Source of the DNA: M3007 sp964484205
Lineage (GTDB): Bacteria; Bacteroidota; Bacteroidia; Chitinophagales; Saprospiraceae
Assembly: GCA_964484205.1 (NCBI GenBank)
Contig: CAZAEZ010000028.1
Span: 10,839-74,838 of the forward strand
Length of the DNA stretch: 64,000 bases
Direction: 5' to 3'
Each line of letters opens with the position of its first letter. The stretch's first letter is position 1. Under the pieces are notes generated by a model. The model was given only the letters and a program-made list of their open reading frames with translations. It did not search any database and had not been told where the DNA came from. The position numbers and the translations under genes are program-made. This document shows positions 22,973 to 33,374 of this stretch, piece by piece.

Positions 22973-25888
22973 ATGCGCAAAGCCCCCGGATCAATTCGGC
23001 CACAAACCAGCCCAACCCCCTATTTCGCCATATTAGCCGGCCTCCTCCTGCTCGCCTCCCCCAATTTTCTCGCCGCCCAATGCCCACCCGACCTGTGGTT
23101 CGACTCCCAGGCGGAAGTGGACGCCTTCCCCGCGACCTACCCGACCTGCAAAAACATAAGCGGCCCGGTACTGGTGCTCGGCACGGACATCGTCAACCTC
23201 GACTCCCTGCGCCAACTGCGCAGCATCGGCGGTAAACTCCAGATCGAATCCCCCAACCTCGCCGACATCAGCGGCCTCAGGGGGCTTACCCGCGTAGACG
23301 GCTTTTTGCACATCAGCGGCACGGCATTGACCAACCTGCATGGCCTCGAAAACCTGCAATCGACGGGCAGCAGTTTTACGGCGGCAAACAATCCAATGCT
23401 GCTGACAACCACGCAGTTCGACAGTTTGCAACACAGCGGCTTCAGCATTTCCGGATCGCCGCTTTTGCAGGATTTCGGCACATTTCCCAGCCTGAAAACC
23501 GGCAAGGTCATTCATTTGAATAACCCGGCGTCACAGTCCACCAGCCTCGAAGGCGTTTTCCCAAAACTGGAAACAGCGGAATATCTCTTCCTCGAAAATA
23601 TCCCCCAACTGCAAAGCCTCAACGGGCTCCCCAGCCTGAACCGCGTCGGGGCAATGAGTATTAAAAAAACCGGAATTGCCAACCTGACCGGTCTGGAAAA
23701 CCTGCAAATCATTTCAACTTACCTCTACTTGTTTGAAAACCCGGAATTGCTGAACCTGACCGGGATGTCAGCACTCGACAGCGTACAATCGATACAGATC
23801 ACCGGGAACCCAAAATTTACCGGGCTGCAAGGGCTGGAACAAATGAACCACGTAGCCCAATTGACAATCAGCGAAAACGAAAGCCTGCAAACGCTTGCCG
23901 ACAGCGCCGCCCTGCCGAATGTGCTCGGTGTGCTCAGCATCACCCGAAACCCCAGCCTGGCCTCACTGCGCGGTCTCGAAAACCTTCGTGTTCAAAATGG
24001 GGTCACCATCGAAGACAACGAAACGCTGCTGACGCTTGAAGGGCTTGCCAAGGTGCAGCACCCCTACAACGTTTCCATCAAAGGCAATTCGCAACTCCGC
24101 GACCTCGCCGGACTCCAGCAACTGGAAACCGTAACCGTACTGGTCATCGAAAACAACGATGCGCTGACCGACCTGAGCGGCCTCACAAGCCTGCGCGCTG
24201 CCCGCCAACTGCGCGTCAACGACCACCTGCGGCTCAAAAACCTGCACGGCCTCGAAAGCCTGGAAAGCTTCCAAACCGGTGTGTTGTATGTCCTTCGAAA
24301 CGATTCCCTCAGCAGTCTGGAAGGCCTCGGCGCCATGCTGGGCACGCAGGCAATTCAGATAAAAGATAATCCCCAACTTTCAGCCTGCTCCACACTGCCC
24401 ATCTGCAATGCCCTGGCACTCAACGCGTTTCCCACCATCGAAAACAACCAGACCGGCTGCAACTCCCCCGCAGAAATATTGGCCACCTGCAATTTTTCCT
24501 TCAACAGCCTCGGCGGGCAGGTTTTCCTCGATCCGGAATGCGACGGCCTTGCCGGCAGCCAGGACCGGTTCCTGCCATACCAAATGCTCCGAACCACCGA
24601 CGGGCGCCCCTTTGCGTTTACGGATGCAAACGGACGCTACCAGCGGTTCTTGACGGGTAACCAGGATTTCAACTTCCGGGCAGATGCCATTCCCGGCTTT
24701 TCACCCCAACCCGACAGTATATCGGTTTCAACAAACGACACCCTGAAATTATTCAACGGCCGGGATTTTGCCCTCTGCCCCGACAGCCTGTTTCACAATT
24801 GGCGCGTCAGTATTTCACCGATTGGCCTTCCCCGGCCCGGCTTCGAAAACCGCTACGTCATTCAATACCAAAACCGCAGCGCGCAACCCGGAAATGCCAC
24901 GCTTATCCTGGACTTCCTCGACGATGTCCACCCGGATTTCCTGACCATAACCAGCGCAAACGGCGGCACAAGCACCGGCACAAACCAACTGCAATGGAAC
25001 CTTGCCAACTTCCCGATATTCAGCACCACAGCCAAATTTGAGGTTCGGGTAAAACTGGACCCTGCTACGCCGTTGGGCGCCTTATTGCAACCCCGCGTAC
25101 GCATCCTGCCGGCTCAAAATGCCGACGATATCGACTGGTCGGACAATGAAATGACGCTCCCGCAAACCGTCGTGGGCAGTTACGACCCCAACGACAAATG
25201 GGTGGACCGCGAACAACTCCCCCACCCGATCGCCGCGGAAGGCGAATGGCTGCGCTACCTGGTCCGTTTTCAAAATACGGGTACCGCTGCCGCCGAAATC
25301 GTCGAACTACGCGACACCTTGCCGGCCGAACTGGATTTCACCACCTTCCAACCACTGACGGCCAGCCACCGGTACAAACTCTCCTTCCCGGAAAACGGCA
25401 TTTTAAACTGGCGTTTTGAAAACATAAACCTGCCCGATTCGGCGTCAAGCGAACTGCAAAGCCACGGATTCGTGCAATTCCGCATTCGCAGTTACCCGGG
25501 TCTGAACGCCGGAGATTCCATCCGAAACCGCGCCGGCATTTACTTCGATTTCAACCCCGTCGTGCTGACGAATTATGCCGTAACCCAAGTCGTGGCGCCC
25601 GTATCTGTCTTGCAAGTCCAGCCCGCTACCCCTCTGGCCCTGCGCATCCTGCCCAACCCGTTTTCCGACCGGTTTTGGGTGGAAATACCGGTCCTCGAAG
25701 CGCATTCCAACCAAATGATGACACTCGAAATTGCCGATCTGACAGGCCGTTTACTGCTTCGGCAAAACGTAGCCGGCAACCGTTTCATATTGAATCGCGA
25801 CGGGCTGCCGGACGGCTTGCTCCTGTTCTGGTTGCGGGATACGTCCTCCGGGTCGGTGCTGGCTTGTGGGCGTGGTGTGGCCCGGTAA
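22973..25888 (+). CDS. Secreted leucine-rich (receptor L-domain-like) protein with T9SS sorting domain
   Basis: 971 residues from the ATG at 22973; the open frame extends upstream only through a TTG. A signal peptide (ILAGLLLLASPNFLAAQ) is followed by about 450 residues of receptor L-domain-like repeats (ISGLRGLTRVDGFLHISG, LHGLENLQS, LQGLEQMNHVAQLTISEN), each with an asparagine-rich ladder. A CNA-B-like segment (QVFLDPECDGLAG) comes next. A conserved beta module (about 730-880; SYDPNDKWVDRE, RAGIYFDFNPVVLTN) and a type A sorting domain (LRILPNPFSDRFWVEIP) end it. It should be exported by T9SS and attached to the cell surface. The last two modules also occur in the next gene. A role in binding is inferred only from the repeat type. 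Confidence 0.82.
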   Translation: MRKAPGSIRPQTSPTPYFAILAGLLLLASPNFLAAQCPPDLWFDSQAEVDAFPATYPTCKNISGPVLVLGTDIVNLDSLRQLRSIGGKLQIESPNLADISGLRGLTRVDGFLHISGTALTNLHGLENLQSTGSSFTAANNPMLLTTTQFDSLQHSGFSISGSPLLQDFGTFPSLKTGKVIHLNNPASQSTSLEGVFPKLETAEYLFLENIPQLQSLNGLPSLNRVGAMSIKKTGIANLTGLENLQIISTYLYLFENPELLNLTGMSALDSVQSIQITGNPKFTGLQGLEQMNHVAQLTISENESLQTLADSAALPNVLGVLSITRNPSLASLRGLENLRVQNGVTIEDNETLLTLEGLAKVQHPYNVSIKGNSQLRDLAGLQQLETVTVLVIENNDALTDLSGLTSLRAARQLRVNDHLRLKNLHGLESLESFQTGVLYVLRNDSLSSLEGLGAMLGTQAIQIKDNPQLSACSTLPICNALALNAFPTIENNQTGCNSPAEILATCNFSFNSLGGQVFLDPECDGLAGSQDRFLPYQMLRTTDGRPFAFTDANGRYQRFLTGNQDFNFRADAIPGFSPQPDSISVSTNDTLKLFNGRDFALCPDSLFHNWRVSISPIGLPRPGFENRYVIQYQNRSAQPGNATLILDFLDDVHPDFLTITSANGGTSTGTNQLQWNLANFPIFSTTAKFEVRVKLDPATPLGALLQPRVRILPAQNADDIDWSDNEMTLPQTVVGSYDPNDKWVDREQLPHPIAAEGEWLRYLVRFQNTGTAAAEIVELRDTLPAELDFTTFQPLTASHRYKLSFPENGILNWRFENINLPDSASSELQSHGFVQFRIRSYPGLNAGDSIRNRAGIYFDFNPVVLTNYAVTQVVAPVSVLQVQPATPLALRILPNPFSDRFWVEIPVLEAHSNQMMTLEIADLTGRLLLRQNVAGNRFILNRDGLPDGLLLFWLRDTSSGSVLACGRGVAR

Positions 25889-26226
25889 GGGCTGGGAAGA
25901 ACCACGCGAGGGTGCGTTTTTAATTGATTTAGAAACAATTCGACCGCTCTACCGGCGTGCGGTTGTAAGTTATATTGGCGTTTTGCAAATCAGTGGTTCA
26001 ACTAATCGTAATCTACCCATAACGCTTGTCATGTCGTAGCGCAGCGGAGACATGACAAGCGCTGAGGATAGGTCACGTCAAGTTTTGCATCTCAATCACA
26101 TGAATTTTTGGCCCACAGTGCTTGAGAGGCCACACATATAGATTACCAGGGAATTCTAACCCAAACTCACATTAACCAATTGTTTTTCAACCCAATACTC
26201 CAATTTTTCCATAAAACAACCGAACC
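25889..26226. repeat. Intergenic stretch with one 13-bp inverted repeat
   Basis: No gene is seen in this 338-base gap between two T9SS cargo genes. Arms CGCTTGTCATGTC at 26023-26035 and its complement at 26049-26061 form a perfect 13-bp stem around the 13 bases GTAGCGCAGCGGA. Promoter elements of the TAnnTTTG type were not found before 26227. Confidence 0.7.
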
Positions 26227-29200
26227 ATGCATTTTCCAAAATCACCCCAAACACTACTGCTCGCCCTGTGCGGCTTTTTTATTTTCCAAACAGAAACCCT
26301 GGCGCAGCTCAGCTGGCAACGCATGCCCGGCCCTCCGGGAGGTTTCGGCGCCGTTACACCCGGAACGGGCGGCAAGTGGGTGCTGCGCAGCTCCAGTATC
26401 GGTGTTCACGAAACAGCCGACGGCGGCCAAAACTGGCGCTGGAACGCCTTGCCAACCAGCATCCACACGGAAGCCGCCCTGTACCTGGGCAATGCCGGCC
26501 AGTTGTGGTTTTTCAACCGGCAGCAGGTGCTGCAATCATCCGACAATGGGCGGAATTGGGTGGAACGACTGGCCTACAATTCCGGATCGAAATGGATCGA
26601 AAATGATTTTTTCGCCACCATCGTGCTGGATGCCGACACCATCCTGATCGGGGCAAACAGCACCGGCATCCTGCGCAGTACCGATCTCGGGAAAACGCTC
26701 GTCACCGTTTTTCCCCTGGCAGGGGGCCTGAACGCCCTGGCGCAAAACCCGCACACCGGCCACTTGTTTGCCTGGAAAACCAGCCCCGTGGCCGGCCAGA
26801 TCAATAAAATCTACCGGAGCACCGACAACGGCGGCACCTGGAACGACTGGCAAAACGATCCGCTCACCACCGGGCGCACGCTCAATCAGATGGTGTTCGC
26901 ACCCAACGGCAACGTGTTTCTGGCCACCGACCAAAAACTGTTGCGCTCGACCGACGACGGCGCCAGCTGGACCGAACTCAGCCTCCGCGCCGGCGACATT
27001 GCCGTCACGCCTACCGGGCGCCTCCTGGCGGAAGACAAGGAGGGGCTGTTCACCTTCGTCACCCGCTATTCCGACGACAACGGCGACAACTGGCAAGATG
27101 GCCCGGTCAACCTGCTGCGCAAATTTTCCGTCTTGCCCGACGGCACCATCTTCGCCGAATACGACTTCAACGGGATGCACCGCAGTACCGACAACGGCGA
27201 CAGCTGGCAATTTTCCGCCTACGGTATGGCGCACCACATCCGGCGTTTGCAACTGCATTTTTATCCGGACGGCGCCGCGCTGGCCATCACCGAACAGGGC
27301 GTTTTTTACAGCCCAAACGGTGCAACGGACTGGCAGCAACGGTTTTCCTCGTTGAACCCGCTGGGCATTACGACCGATTTTTCACCCGGCCTCACCACCG
27401 CTGTGTTGTCCGACGGCGCCATTTTTTGTTTTTCCGGAGAAAAACTCCTGCGCAGTGCCGACCGGGGCGAAACCTGGACGGATGTCACGCCGGCAGCTTT
27501 TCAGCCCGGTAGTTATTTCAGTAGTATCCGCCAGACGGACGGCGTGCTGTTTTTTCTGCTTGACGACCGGGCCTTGCGCACCGAAGACGGCGGTCAAAGC
27601 TGGCAGGACCTCGGCGCTGTTCAACTCAACCAACCGGAAAAGAGCGCCGACGGTACGTTTTGGGCCTTCAACTATGGCCCCACGCTCCAAAAATCTACCG
27701 ACCGGGGCTTAACCTGGAGCAATGTGACCACACCCGCGCTGAACGGCCCGGCGCGCATTTTCCCCCACCCAAACGGCGCCATCCTGCTACTGGGCTACGG
27801 TAAAATTCACCGCAGTGTCAATGGCGGCAGCAGCTGGACCACGACCAACCAAACGTACATGAACAACGTGGATGCCGTTTTCAGCAATTCCGCCGGGCAC
27901 TTGTTCGTCGTGGGCGAGCAATTGGGCAGCGACCTGCTGCTCCTTTCTGTGGATGAAGGCAATACCTGGCAATTCGTGAACGCTCCCAATTCGTATTGGG
28001 CCAGCAATTTCCTGTTTCAAGCGCCGGACCAGCGCATCTGGTTTGCCAGCGGCGACGGCGTTTGGCGCAGTTCGGAGCCAAGCACCGATTTTTTGACCAT
28101 GGGCGGAACGCTACGCAACGACCTCGACGACGATTGCCTGAACGATTTCGTGGAACCCAGCCTGCCTGGTTTTATGGTTAAATCCACCGGAAGCAACGGC
28201 AAAACCGCATACGGCATGACCAATAGCGACGGCTATTACCAGATTTTGACCCGGGCAGGCGACTACCAGGTGCAGGCCATTGCCCCCAATGCACTTTGGG
28301 AGCCGTGCAGCCTCGCTGTGACCGTGCCGGCAAACATCAGTTCCGGTCTGGTCGGCGGAAAAAACCTGGCCATACAACCGGCTGCACTTTGCCCAAGGCT
28401 GGAAGTGGACGTAGCGGCCCCGCTGCTGCGCCGTTGTTTTGAAACTAAAATGGCGGTATCGTATAAAAACACGGGTACATTGCCCGCTCAAAATGCCCGG
28501 GTAGAACTTGTACTCGACCCCATGCTGGAACTGCTCGGCGCTTCGTTCCCGATCAGCGGGCAGTCGGGCGACACCCTGTTTTTTGAACTTGGAGAAGTGA
28601 AGGTCAACGAAAAAGGCACCTTTTTCCTGAACCTGAAGGTGTCGTGCGATGCCGCGCTCGGGCAGATGCACTGCACCTCGGCCCGGATTTTTCCCGACAC
28701 CATTTGCTCCGGCTGGCAAGGCGCGGTGTTGCGCACGTCGATGCAATGCCTGGGCGATTCGGTTTTGCTCGAAATTCAAAACATCGGCGCCACCGCCATG
28801 GCCGGGCAGCAAAAATGGCAGGTTTGGCGGGGCATCTGGGCCAATTTCGATTCCTCGTTGGTCGCCGAGGGGAATTTCCTGCTCGCGGCGGGTGAAATTT
28901 TTACAAAAAAAATAGCCCCAGGCCCTGCCGATGCCTTGCTGTTTTTTAAAGTCCGGCAGGAAGCGGGGTATCCCTTCGGCTCCGGTTTTGCCCAAACGGT
29001 GCTTCTGCATTGCGACGGCAGCGGCCAAACGCCGTATAGTTTTGAATATCAGGCTTACGAGCCCAGCCGCGCACAGTTTTGCCTGCGCAACATCGGCTCC
29101 TTCGATCCCAACGACAAAACGGGCTTCCCTGAGGGCATTGGCGCGGGCCACCATATTGAACGCACAGAGCCGCTCGAATACCTGATCCGTTTTCAAAATA

Positions 29201-29823
29201 CCGGAACCGATACCGCTTTTACCGTGGTCATTCGCGATACGCTCTCGCCCTTGCTCGACATCGAAACGTTGCAACTGGGTGCGGCCAGCCACCCGGTTCG
29301 GCTAAACGTGCGCGGTGAAAACGAATTGGTGTTCAGCTTCGAAAACATTCTGCTGCCCGACAGCAACATCAACGAGGCCGCCTCGCATGGTTTTGTGCAA
29401 TATTCGATCCGCCAAAAAAACGGCAACCCCGACGGCGCCGTGATCCGCAACCGGGCGGGCATTTATTTTGATTTCAACCTGCCGGTGCTGACCAATGAAA
29501 CCTGGCATACGGTGGGGCTGCCGATTGTGTCGGGTGTTTTTTCTGCAAACGACGACAATTTGCCTCAACTGCGCGTTTCGCCCAACCCGTTTAGCGATTT
29601 GTTTTGGGTGGAAATACCGGCGCAGCACGAATTTTCGAACGGGGCGAAGCGACCGCTCACGCTGGAGGTTTCCGATTTGGCCGGCCGTTTATTTTTGAAA
29701 AAAGTTGTTGAAAACGAGCGAATCAGGCTGGAACGCGGCACACTGCCTGCCGGAATGCTTTTGCTCCGTTTGCGGGATGCATCGGGGGGGGTGTTGGCTG
29801 TTGGGCGGGCGGTGGCTCGGTGA
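26227..29823 (+). CDS. Secreted BNR/sortilin-like repeat protein with T9SS sorting domain
   Basis: 1,198 residues. A signal peptide (to about residue 27) is followed by about 580 residues of BNR (Asp-box) repeats in which STDNGGTW, SDNGRNW, STDDGASW, SADRGETW and STDRGLTW recur, forming one or two beta-propellers. A CNA-B-like domain (about 625-710; DLDDDCLNDFVEPSLPG) comes next, then Ig/DUF11-like domains. A SFDPNDKTGFPEGIGAGHH module (about 955-1100) is shared with the previous gene, and a T9SS type A sorting domain starts at LRVSPNPFSDLFWVEIP. No catalytic signature of a sialidase is visible, so a sugar- or protein-binding surface protein is as likely as an enzyme. Confidence 0.85.
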   Translation: MHFPKSPQTLLLALCGFFIFQTETLAQLSWQRMPGPPGGFGAVTPGTGGKWVLRSSSIGVHETADGGQNWRWNALPTSIHTEAALYLGNAGQLWFFNRQQVLQSSDNGRNWVERLAYNSGSKWIENDFFATIVLDADTILIGANSTGILRSTDLGKTLVTVFPLAGGLNALAQNPHTGHLFAWKTSPVAGQINKIYRSTDNGGTWNDWQNDPLTTGRTLNQMVFAPNGNVFLATDQKLLRSTDDGASWTELSLRAGDIAVTPTGRLLAEDKEGLFTFVTRYSDDNGDNWQDGPVNLLRKFSVLPDGTIFAEYDFNGMHRSTDNGDSWQFSAYGMAHHIRRLQLHFYPDGAALAITEQGVFYSPNGATDWQQRFSSLNPLGITTDFSPGLTTAVLSDGAIFCFSGEKLLRSADRGETWTDVTPAAFQPGSYFSSIRQTDGVLFFLLDDRALRTEDGGQSWQDLGAVQLNQPEKSADGTFWAFNYGPTLQKSTDRGLTWSNVTTPALNGPARIFPHPNGAILLLGYGKIHRSVNGGSSWTTTNQTYMNNVDAVFSNSAGHLFVVGEQLGSDLLLLSVDEGNTWQFVNAPNSYWASNFLFQAPDQRIWFASGDGVWRSSEPSTDFLTMGGTLRNDLDDDCLNDFVEPSLPGFMVKSTGSNGKTAYGMTNSDGYYQILTRAGDYQVQAIAPNALWEPCSLAVTVPANISSGLVGGKNLAIQPAALCPRLEVDVAAPLLRRCFETKMAVSYKNTGTLPAQNARVELVLDPMLELLGASFPISGQSGDTLFFELGEVKVNEKGTFFLNLKVSCDAALGQMHCTSARIFPDTICSGWQGAVLRTSMQCLGDSVLLEIQNIGATAMAGQQKWQVWRGIWANFDSSLVAEGNFLLAAGEIFTKKIAPGPADALLFFKVRQEAGYPFGSGFAQTVLLHCDGSGQTPYSFEYQAYEPSRAQFCLRNIGSFDPNDKTGFPEGIGAGHHIERTEPLEYLIRFQNTGTDTAFTVVIRDTLSPLLDIETLQLGAASHPVRLNVRGENELVFSFENILLPDSNINEAASHGFVQYSIRQKNGNPDGAVIRNRAGIYFDFNLPVLTNETWHTVGLPIVSGVFSANDDNLPQLRVSPNPFSDLFWVEIPAQHEFSNGAKRPLTLEVSDLAGRLFLKKVVENERIRLERGTLPAGMLLLRLRDASGGVLAVGRAVAR

Positions 29824-29848
29824 GGCTGGTTTGCCCACCGTAGATTAT

Positions 29849-29925
29849 TTTTTCACCACAGAGGCACCTTACTCGTCCTACGACTCGAAGTCGTAGGACG
29901 AGTAAGGTGCCTCTGTGGTGAAAAA
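29849..29925. terminator. Perfect 37-bp hairpin after the BNR gene
   Basis: Arms 29849-29885 and 29889-29925 are fully complementary around CGA. The top of the stem is CTACGACT-CGA-AGTCGTAG, and the base begins TTTTTCACCACAGAGG. The A/T-rich base makes it a bidirectional terminator candidate. The words CACCACAGAGGCAC and GAAGTCG reappear in the repeat region at 38579. Confidence 0.6.
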
Positions 29926-30082
29926 TTGAAAACGATGTGCATGCGCGCAGCGCCTTTTCAGATAACTCCGGGTCGTTTTCGCCTGCCGGTACCCATGTTA
30001 AAACGACGTACGCCCGGAGGGGCTACACGTAAAGCACTTAACTTTACCGGCAAATCACCCAACACCGATTTCCTGTTTTATT

Positions 30083-32254
30083 ATGAAAAACACACTACTC
30101 CTGATCGTCGCCATTTTTCTGGCGATTCCCGAAGTTTCCGCCCAACAATCCATCGCCCGCCGCTGGAACGAACAACTCCTGCGCGCGATCAGTAAAGACC
30201 TGGCGCGGCCCACCGTACATGCCCGCAACCTCTTCCACATCTCCGTGGCCATGTACGATGCCTGGGCGGTGTACAACCCGAATGCCGACACCTACCTGCT
30301 GGGAAAAAACGTGCATGGATTTAGCTGCCCCTACCATCCCACGCCGCCACCGGCAGATGTACGGGCAGCCCAGGAAAAGGCGATCAGTTATGCCGTTTAC
30401 CGGATCATGAAGTATCGCTTTGCTGCGTCGCCGGGCGTGGATATAATTTTTGACGAAATTGATGCGCTCATGGATTCCCTGGGATACAGCACGGCCATCA
30501 CCTCCACCAACTACAAATGCGGCCCGGCTGAAATGGGCAATTACATTGCGCGGTACATGTTGGAATATGGCTTGCAGGACGGCTCAAACGAAGCAAACGG
30601 CTACGCCAACGAATATTACCAACCGGTAAATCCGCCGATGCGCATGACCGTTCCCGGCAACCCGACCATCATCGACCTCAACCGCTGGCAGCCGCTGCAG
30701 TTTACCCAGTTTGTCGACCAAAGCGGCAATCCGCTTGGCAGCATCATCACGCCGTTTTTAAGCCCGGAATGGGGCAATGTCGAACCATTTTCCCTCAAAC
30801 CGGAAGATGCCACGGAATACGTACGCGACGGCCATCCCTACATCGTTTATCACGACCCCGGCCCCCCAACCTACCTGGATACTACCGCTGTCGGTGGCTT
30901 GTCGGAAGAATACAAGTGGGGACATGCCCTGGTGTCGGTCTGGAGTGCACTGCTTGACCCTGCCGACGGGGTGCTCATCGATATTTCGCCGGGCGCCATG
31001 GGTAATAATTCGAGTTACCCGACCGACATTCCCGGCCTCCGCGATTTTTACAATCTGGAAAACGGCGGCGACGACAGTCCGGGGCGCCCGCTCAATCCAA
31101 AAACGGGTTTGCCGTACGCGCCGCAAATCGTGCCGCGCGGCGATTTCACGCGGGCCGTCGCCGAGTTTTGGGCCGACGGCCCGAGCTCCGTCACCCCGCC
31201 GGGGCACTGGTTTAAAATTTTAAACTACGTAAACGACCAACCCGGTCTGGTTAAAAAAGTGCGCGGCGAAGGGCCCCTGTGCGACAACCTGGAATGGGAC
31301 GTAAAGGCATACTTCGCCCTGGGCGGCGCCATGCACGATGTAGCCGTCACGGCCTGGGGAATCAAAGGCTGGTACGACAGCGCCCGGCCGGTTTCCGCCA
31401 TCCGCGGCATGGCCGAACTCGGCCAAAGCACCGATCCCGGTCAGCCAAATTTCCACCCGGGAGGCCTGCCGCTTATTCCAGGCTATATCGAGACGATCCA
31501 TGCCGGCGATCCGCTTGAAGGCGTTGACGGCCAGTATGTTGGGGAGATAAAACTGCTGGCCTGGAAAGGCCCGGCGTACATAACCAACCCCAAAATCGAT
31601 GTGGCCGGTGTCGGTTGGATACGCGCTTCAGAATGGTGGCCCTACCAGCGTCCGACCTTCGTGACGCCTCCTTTTGCCGGGTATATTTCCGGCCACTCGA
31701 CGTACAGCCGGGCGGCAGCAGAACTGCTGACGGCGCTCACCGGCGACCCGTACTTTCCGGGTGGCCTGGGTGAATATTTTTGTCCGCAAAATGAGTTCCT
31801 GGTTTTTGAAGACGGGCCCAGTGTTGATATCCGGCTGCAATGGGCAACTTACCGCGATGCTTCGGACCAATGCAGCCTGTCGCGCATTTACGGCGGCATT
31901 CACCCTCCGGTGGACGATATTCCCGGCCGTCATATCGGGATAACGATCGGGCTGGAAGCACTGGCCTTCGCCGAGCAATATTTTACAAAAACGACGCCAC
32001 CCTACGAAGCTTCGGAATTCCGGATTTTTCCCAACCCAACCACTTGTGTCGTGCAAATTGAAGATACAATTGAAGGGAACATACCCATTCGGGTGCACCA
32101 CATCGACGGCCGTCTCGCACTGACCACCGACTTGGAATTTGTAAACCACCAGGCGATCCTGAACCTGGATGCCCTCGCTCCGGGGGTGTACCTGGTAACC
32201 GGCCTGGATGCACAGGGCAACCGCCGCTTTCAGGAAAAAGTCGTGCGGCTCTGA
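30083..32254 (+). CDS. Vanadium-dependent haloperoxidase / PAP2-like protein with T9SS sorting domain
   Basis: 723 residues. A signal peptide (LLIVAIFLAIPEVSAQ) precedes a helical vanadium haloperoxidase/PAP2-superfamily core: ARRWNEQLLRAISKDLARP, HARNLFHISVAMYDAWAVYN, then YISGHSTYSRAAAELL (about 537-550, the SGH acid-base motif) and LSRIYGGIHPPVDDIPGRHI (about 597-616, the Arg and metal-binding His). The last 80 residues are a T9SS type A sorting domain (FRIFPNPTTCVVQIE, APGVYLVTGLD). Such enzymes oxidise halides with hydrogen peroxide or act as acid phosphatases; sequence alone does not separate the two. The end is 6 bases from the convergent zincin gene. Confidence 0.87.
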   Translation: MKNTLLLIVAIFLAIPEVSAQQSIARRWNEQLLRAISKDLARPTVHARNLFHISVAMYDAWAVYNPNADTYLLGKNVHGFSCPYHPTPPPADVRAAQEKAISYAVYRIMKYRFAASPGVDIIFDEIDALMDSLGYSTAITSTNYKCGPAEMGNYIARYMLEYGLQDGSNEANGYANEYYQPVNPPMRMTVPGNPTIIDLNRWQPLQFTQFVDQSGNPLGSIITPFLSPEWGNVEPFSLKPEDATEYVRDGHPYIVYHDPGPPTYLDTTAVGGLSEEYKWGHALVSVWSALLDPADGVLIDISPGAMGNNSSYPTDIPGLRDFYNLENGGDDSPGRPLNPKTGLPYAPQIVPRGDFTRAVAEFWADGPSSVTPPGHWFKILNYVNDQPGLVKKVRGEGPLCDNLEWDVKAYFALGGAMHDVAVTAWGIKGWYDSARPVSAIRGMAELGQSTDPGQPNFHPGGLPLIPGYIETIHAGDPLEGVDGQYVGEIKLLAWKGPAYITNPKIDVAGVGWIRASEWWPYQRPTFVTPPFAGYISGHSTYSRAAAELLTALTGDPYFPGGLGEYFCPQNEFLVFEDGPSVDIRLQWATYRDASDQCSLSRIYGGIHPPVDDIPGRHIGITIGLEALAFAEQYFTKTTPPYEASEFRIFPNPTTCVVQIEDTIEGNIPIRVHHIDGRLALTTDLEFVNHQAILNLDALAPGVYLVTGLDAQGNRRFQEKVVRL

Positions 32255-32260
32255 CCGACA

Positions 32261-33334
32261 TCAAAACCGGCGGGTATAATAAAGTACAGTGCCCACCGGA
32301 AGCCCGTTTGGCATATTTGTTTCGGCCATGGTGAGGGTCATGTAGTTGTTCCCGTTGAACGCAATGGCAAGCGTGGAGTAGTACTGCGTACCGGCGTATT
32401 GCTCCATATAATATCCCCGCTGCACCTGCCAGCTGACATACACCGTGTTGGCAAGCACCCCATTCATGTACAGGTAACCTACGCCGGTGCCGTTTGCGTT
32501 TAGCGTAACAATATTATTTATGTTGGAGTAGCCGTCGGAGTAGGTCGCTTCCCACTGACCAACCAAGGCATTCCGGAACAGCTGGTCGGAAACGGCAGTT
32601 TGATCGACTTGGGGTTGAGTCGGCGGTTTCTTTTCAATATCCGGCAGTTTGGCCCCGGAGTCCTTTCCCTGTGGTTCGGATTTTGCCGGCTGGGTATTGC
32701 TTTTGGGTGGTGTGGTATCCTCTTCCTGGTTTCCGTCCCGTCCGGCGCGTAGCCGGTGTACTTCCTGTGCATTTTTCCAGCCGCTGGCCATAGCCTCCGC
32801 ACGAGCACGAGCCGGCGGGTGGGTGTTGCTTTCGCCGGTGGTTTGAAGGAGCTCGATACCTGCCTGCGCTTCTTCGAGCGATGCGCCGAGGTTGTAGAGC
32901 ACGCCTCCGGCAAACTTGTCGGCCTGGAGTTCCAGCACCTTGCGTTTTTTCGAATCGTTCAGGGTAAAATCGTCGTTGTTCAGGTGGTGGCCGATTTCAT
33001 GCGCCAGTACACAATAGGCGCCCCAGCGGACTTTGCCCGTTTGTTTGAATTTTTCCAAAAATGTGGTGTTGTACAAAATGTAGCGTTGGCGGCCTTCGGT
33101 GGTCGCCAGCGCATTTTTGCAATCGGCGGATTTGACCACGAAGTTTTTTGCCAGGTTCACCGAATTGAGGATTTCGCCCACGATGCGGTCGGCTTCTTTG
33201 GAAGCATCGAAGGTGTAAAAATCCGTTTGTTCTTCCTCCCCGTCGAAGGAGCAGGAGTGCTCGATGGTGATCAGGGTTTGGGCGGGAAGCAGGGTTGAAA
33301 AACAAAGCGCCAAGAACAGGATAAAATGTTTCAT
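32261..33334 (-). CDS. Secreted HEIGHH zincin with C-terminal beta domain (zincin paralogue B)
   Basis: 357 residues from the ATG at 33334, chosen because it opens a good signal peptide (HFILFLALCFSTLLPAQ). About residues 60-190 are a zinc-metallopeptidase domain with AHEIGHHLNND (HExxH) and, further on, LELQADKFAGGVLYNLG, whose Glu fits an M48-like third ligand (ELQAD). A proline/lysine-rich low-complexity linker follows, then a C-terminal beta domain (WEATYSDGYSNINNIVTL, NANGTGVGYLYM) of lipocalin or calycin look. It is the last gene of a reverse-strand trio and a paralogue of 34110-35360 over the first 150 residues (EEQTDFYTFDAS against DEELYTFTSG; RYILYNTTFLEK against RYLLWSQDYLER). Substrate is unknown. 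Confidence 0.78.
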   Translation of the reverse strand: MKHFILFLALCFSTLLPAQTLITIEHSCSFDGEEEQTDFYTFDASKEADRIVGEILNSVNLAKNFVVKSADCKNALATTEGRQRYILYNTTFLEKFKQTGKVRWGAYCVLAHEIGHHLNNDDFTLNDSKKRKVLELQADKFAGGVLYNLGASLEEAQAGIELLQTTGESNTHPPARARAEAMASGWKNAQEVHRLRAGRDGNQEEDTTPPKSNTQPAKSEPQGKDSGAKLPDIEKKPPTQPQVDQTAVSDQLFRNALVGQWEATYSDGYSNINNIVTLNANGTGVGYLYMNGVLANTVYVSWQVQRGYYMEQYAGTQYYSTLAIAFNGNNYMTLTMAETNMPNGLPVGTVLYYTRRF

Positions 33335-33374
33335 GGTAAGTGGGTTTTGGAATGCGTTATGGTTTATAAAAAAC

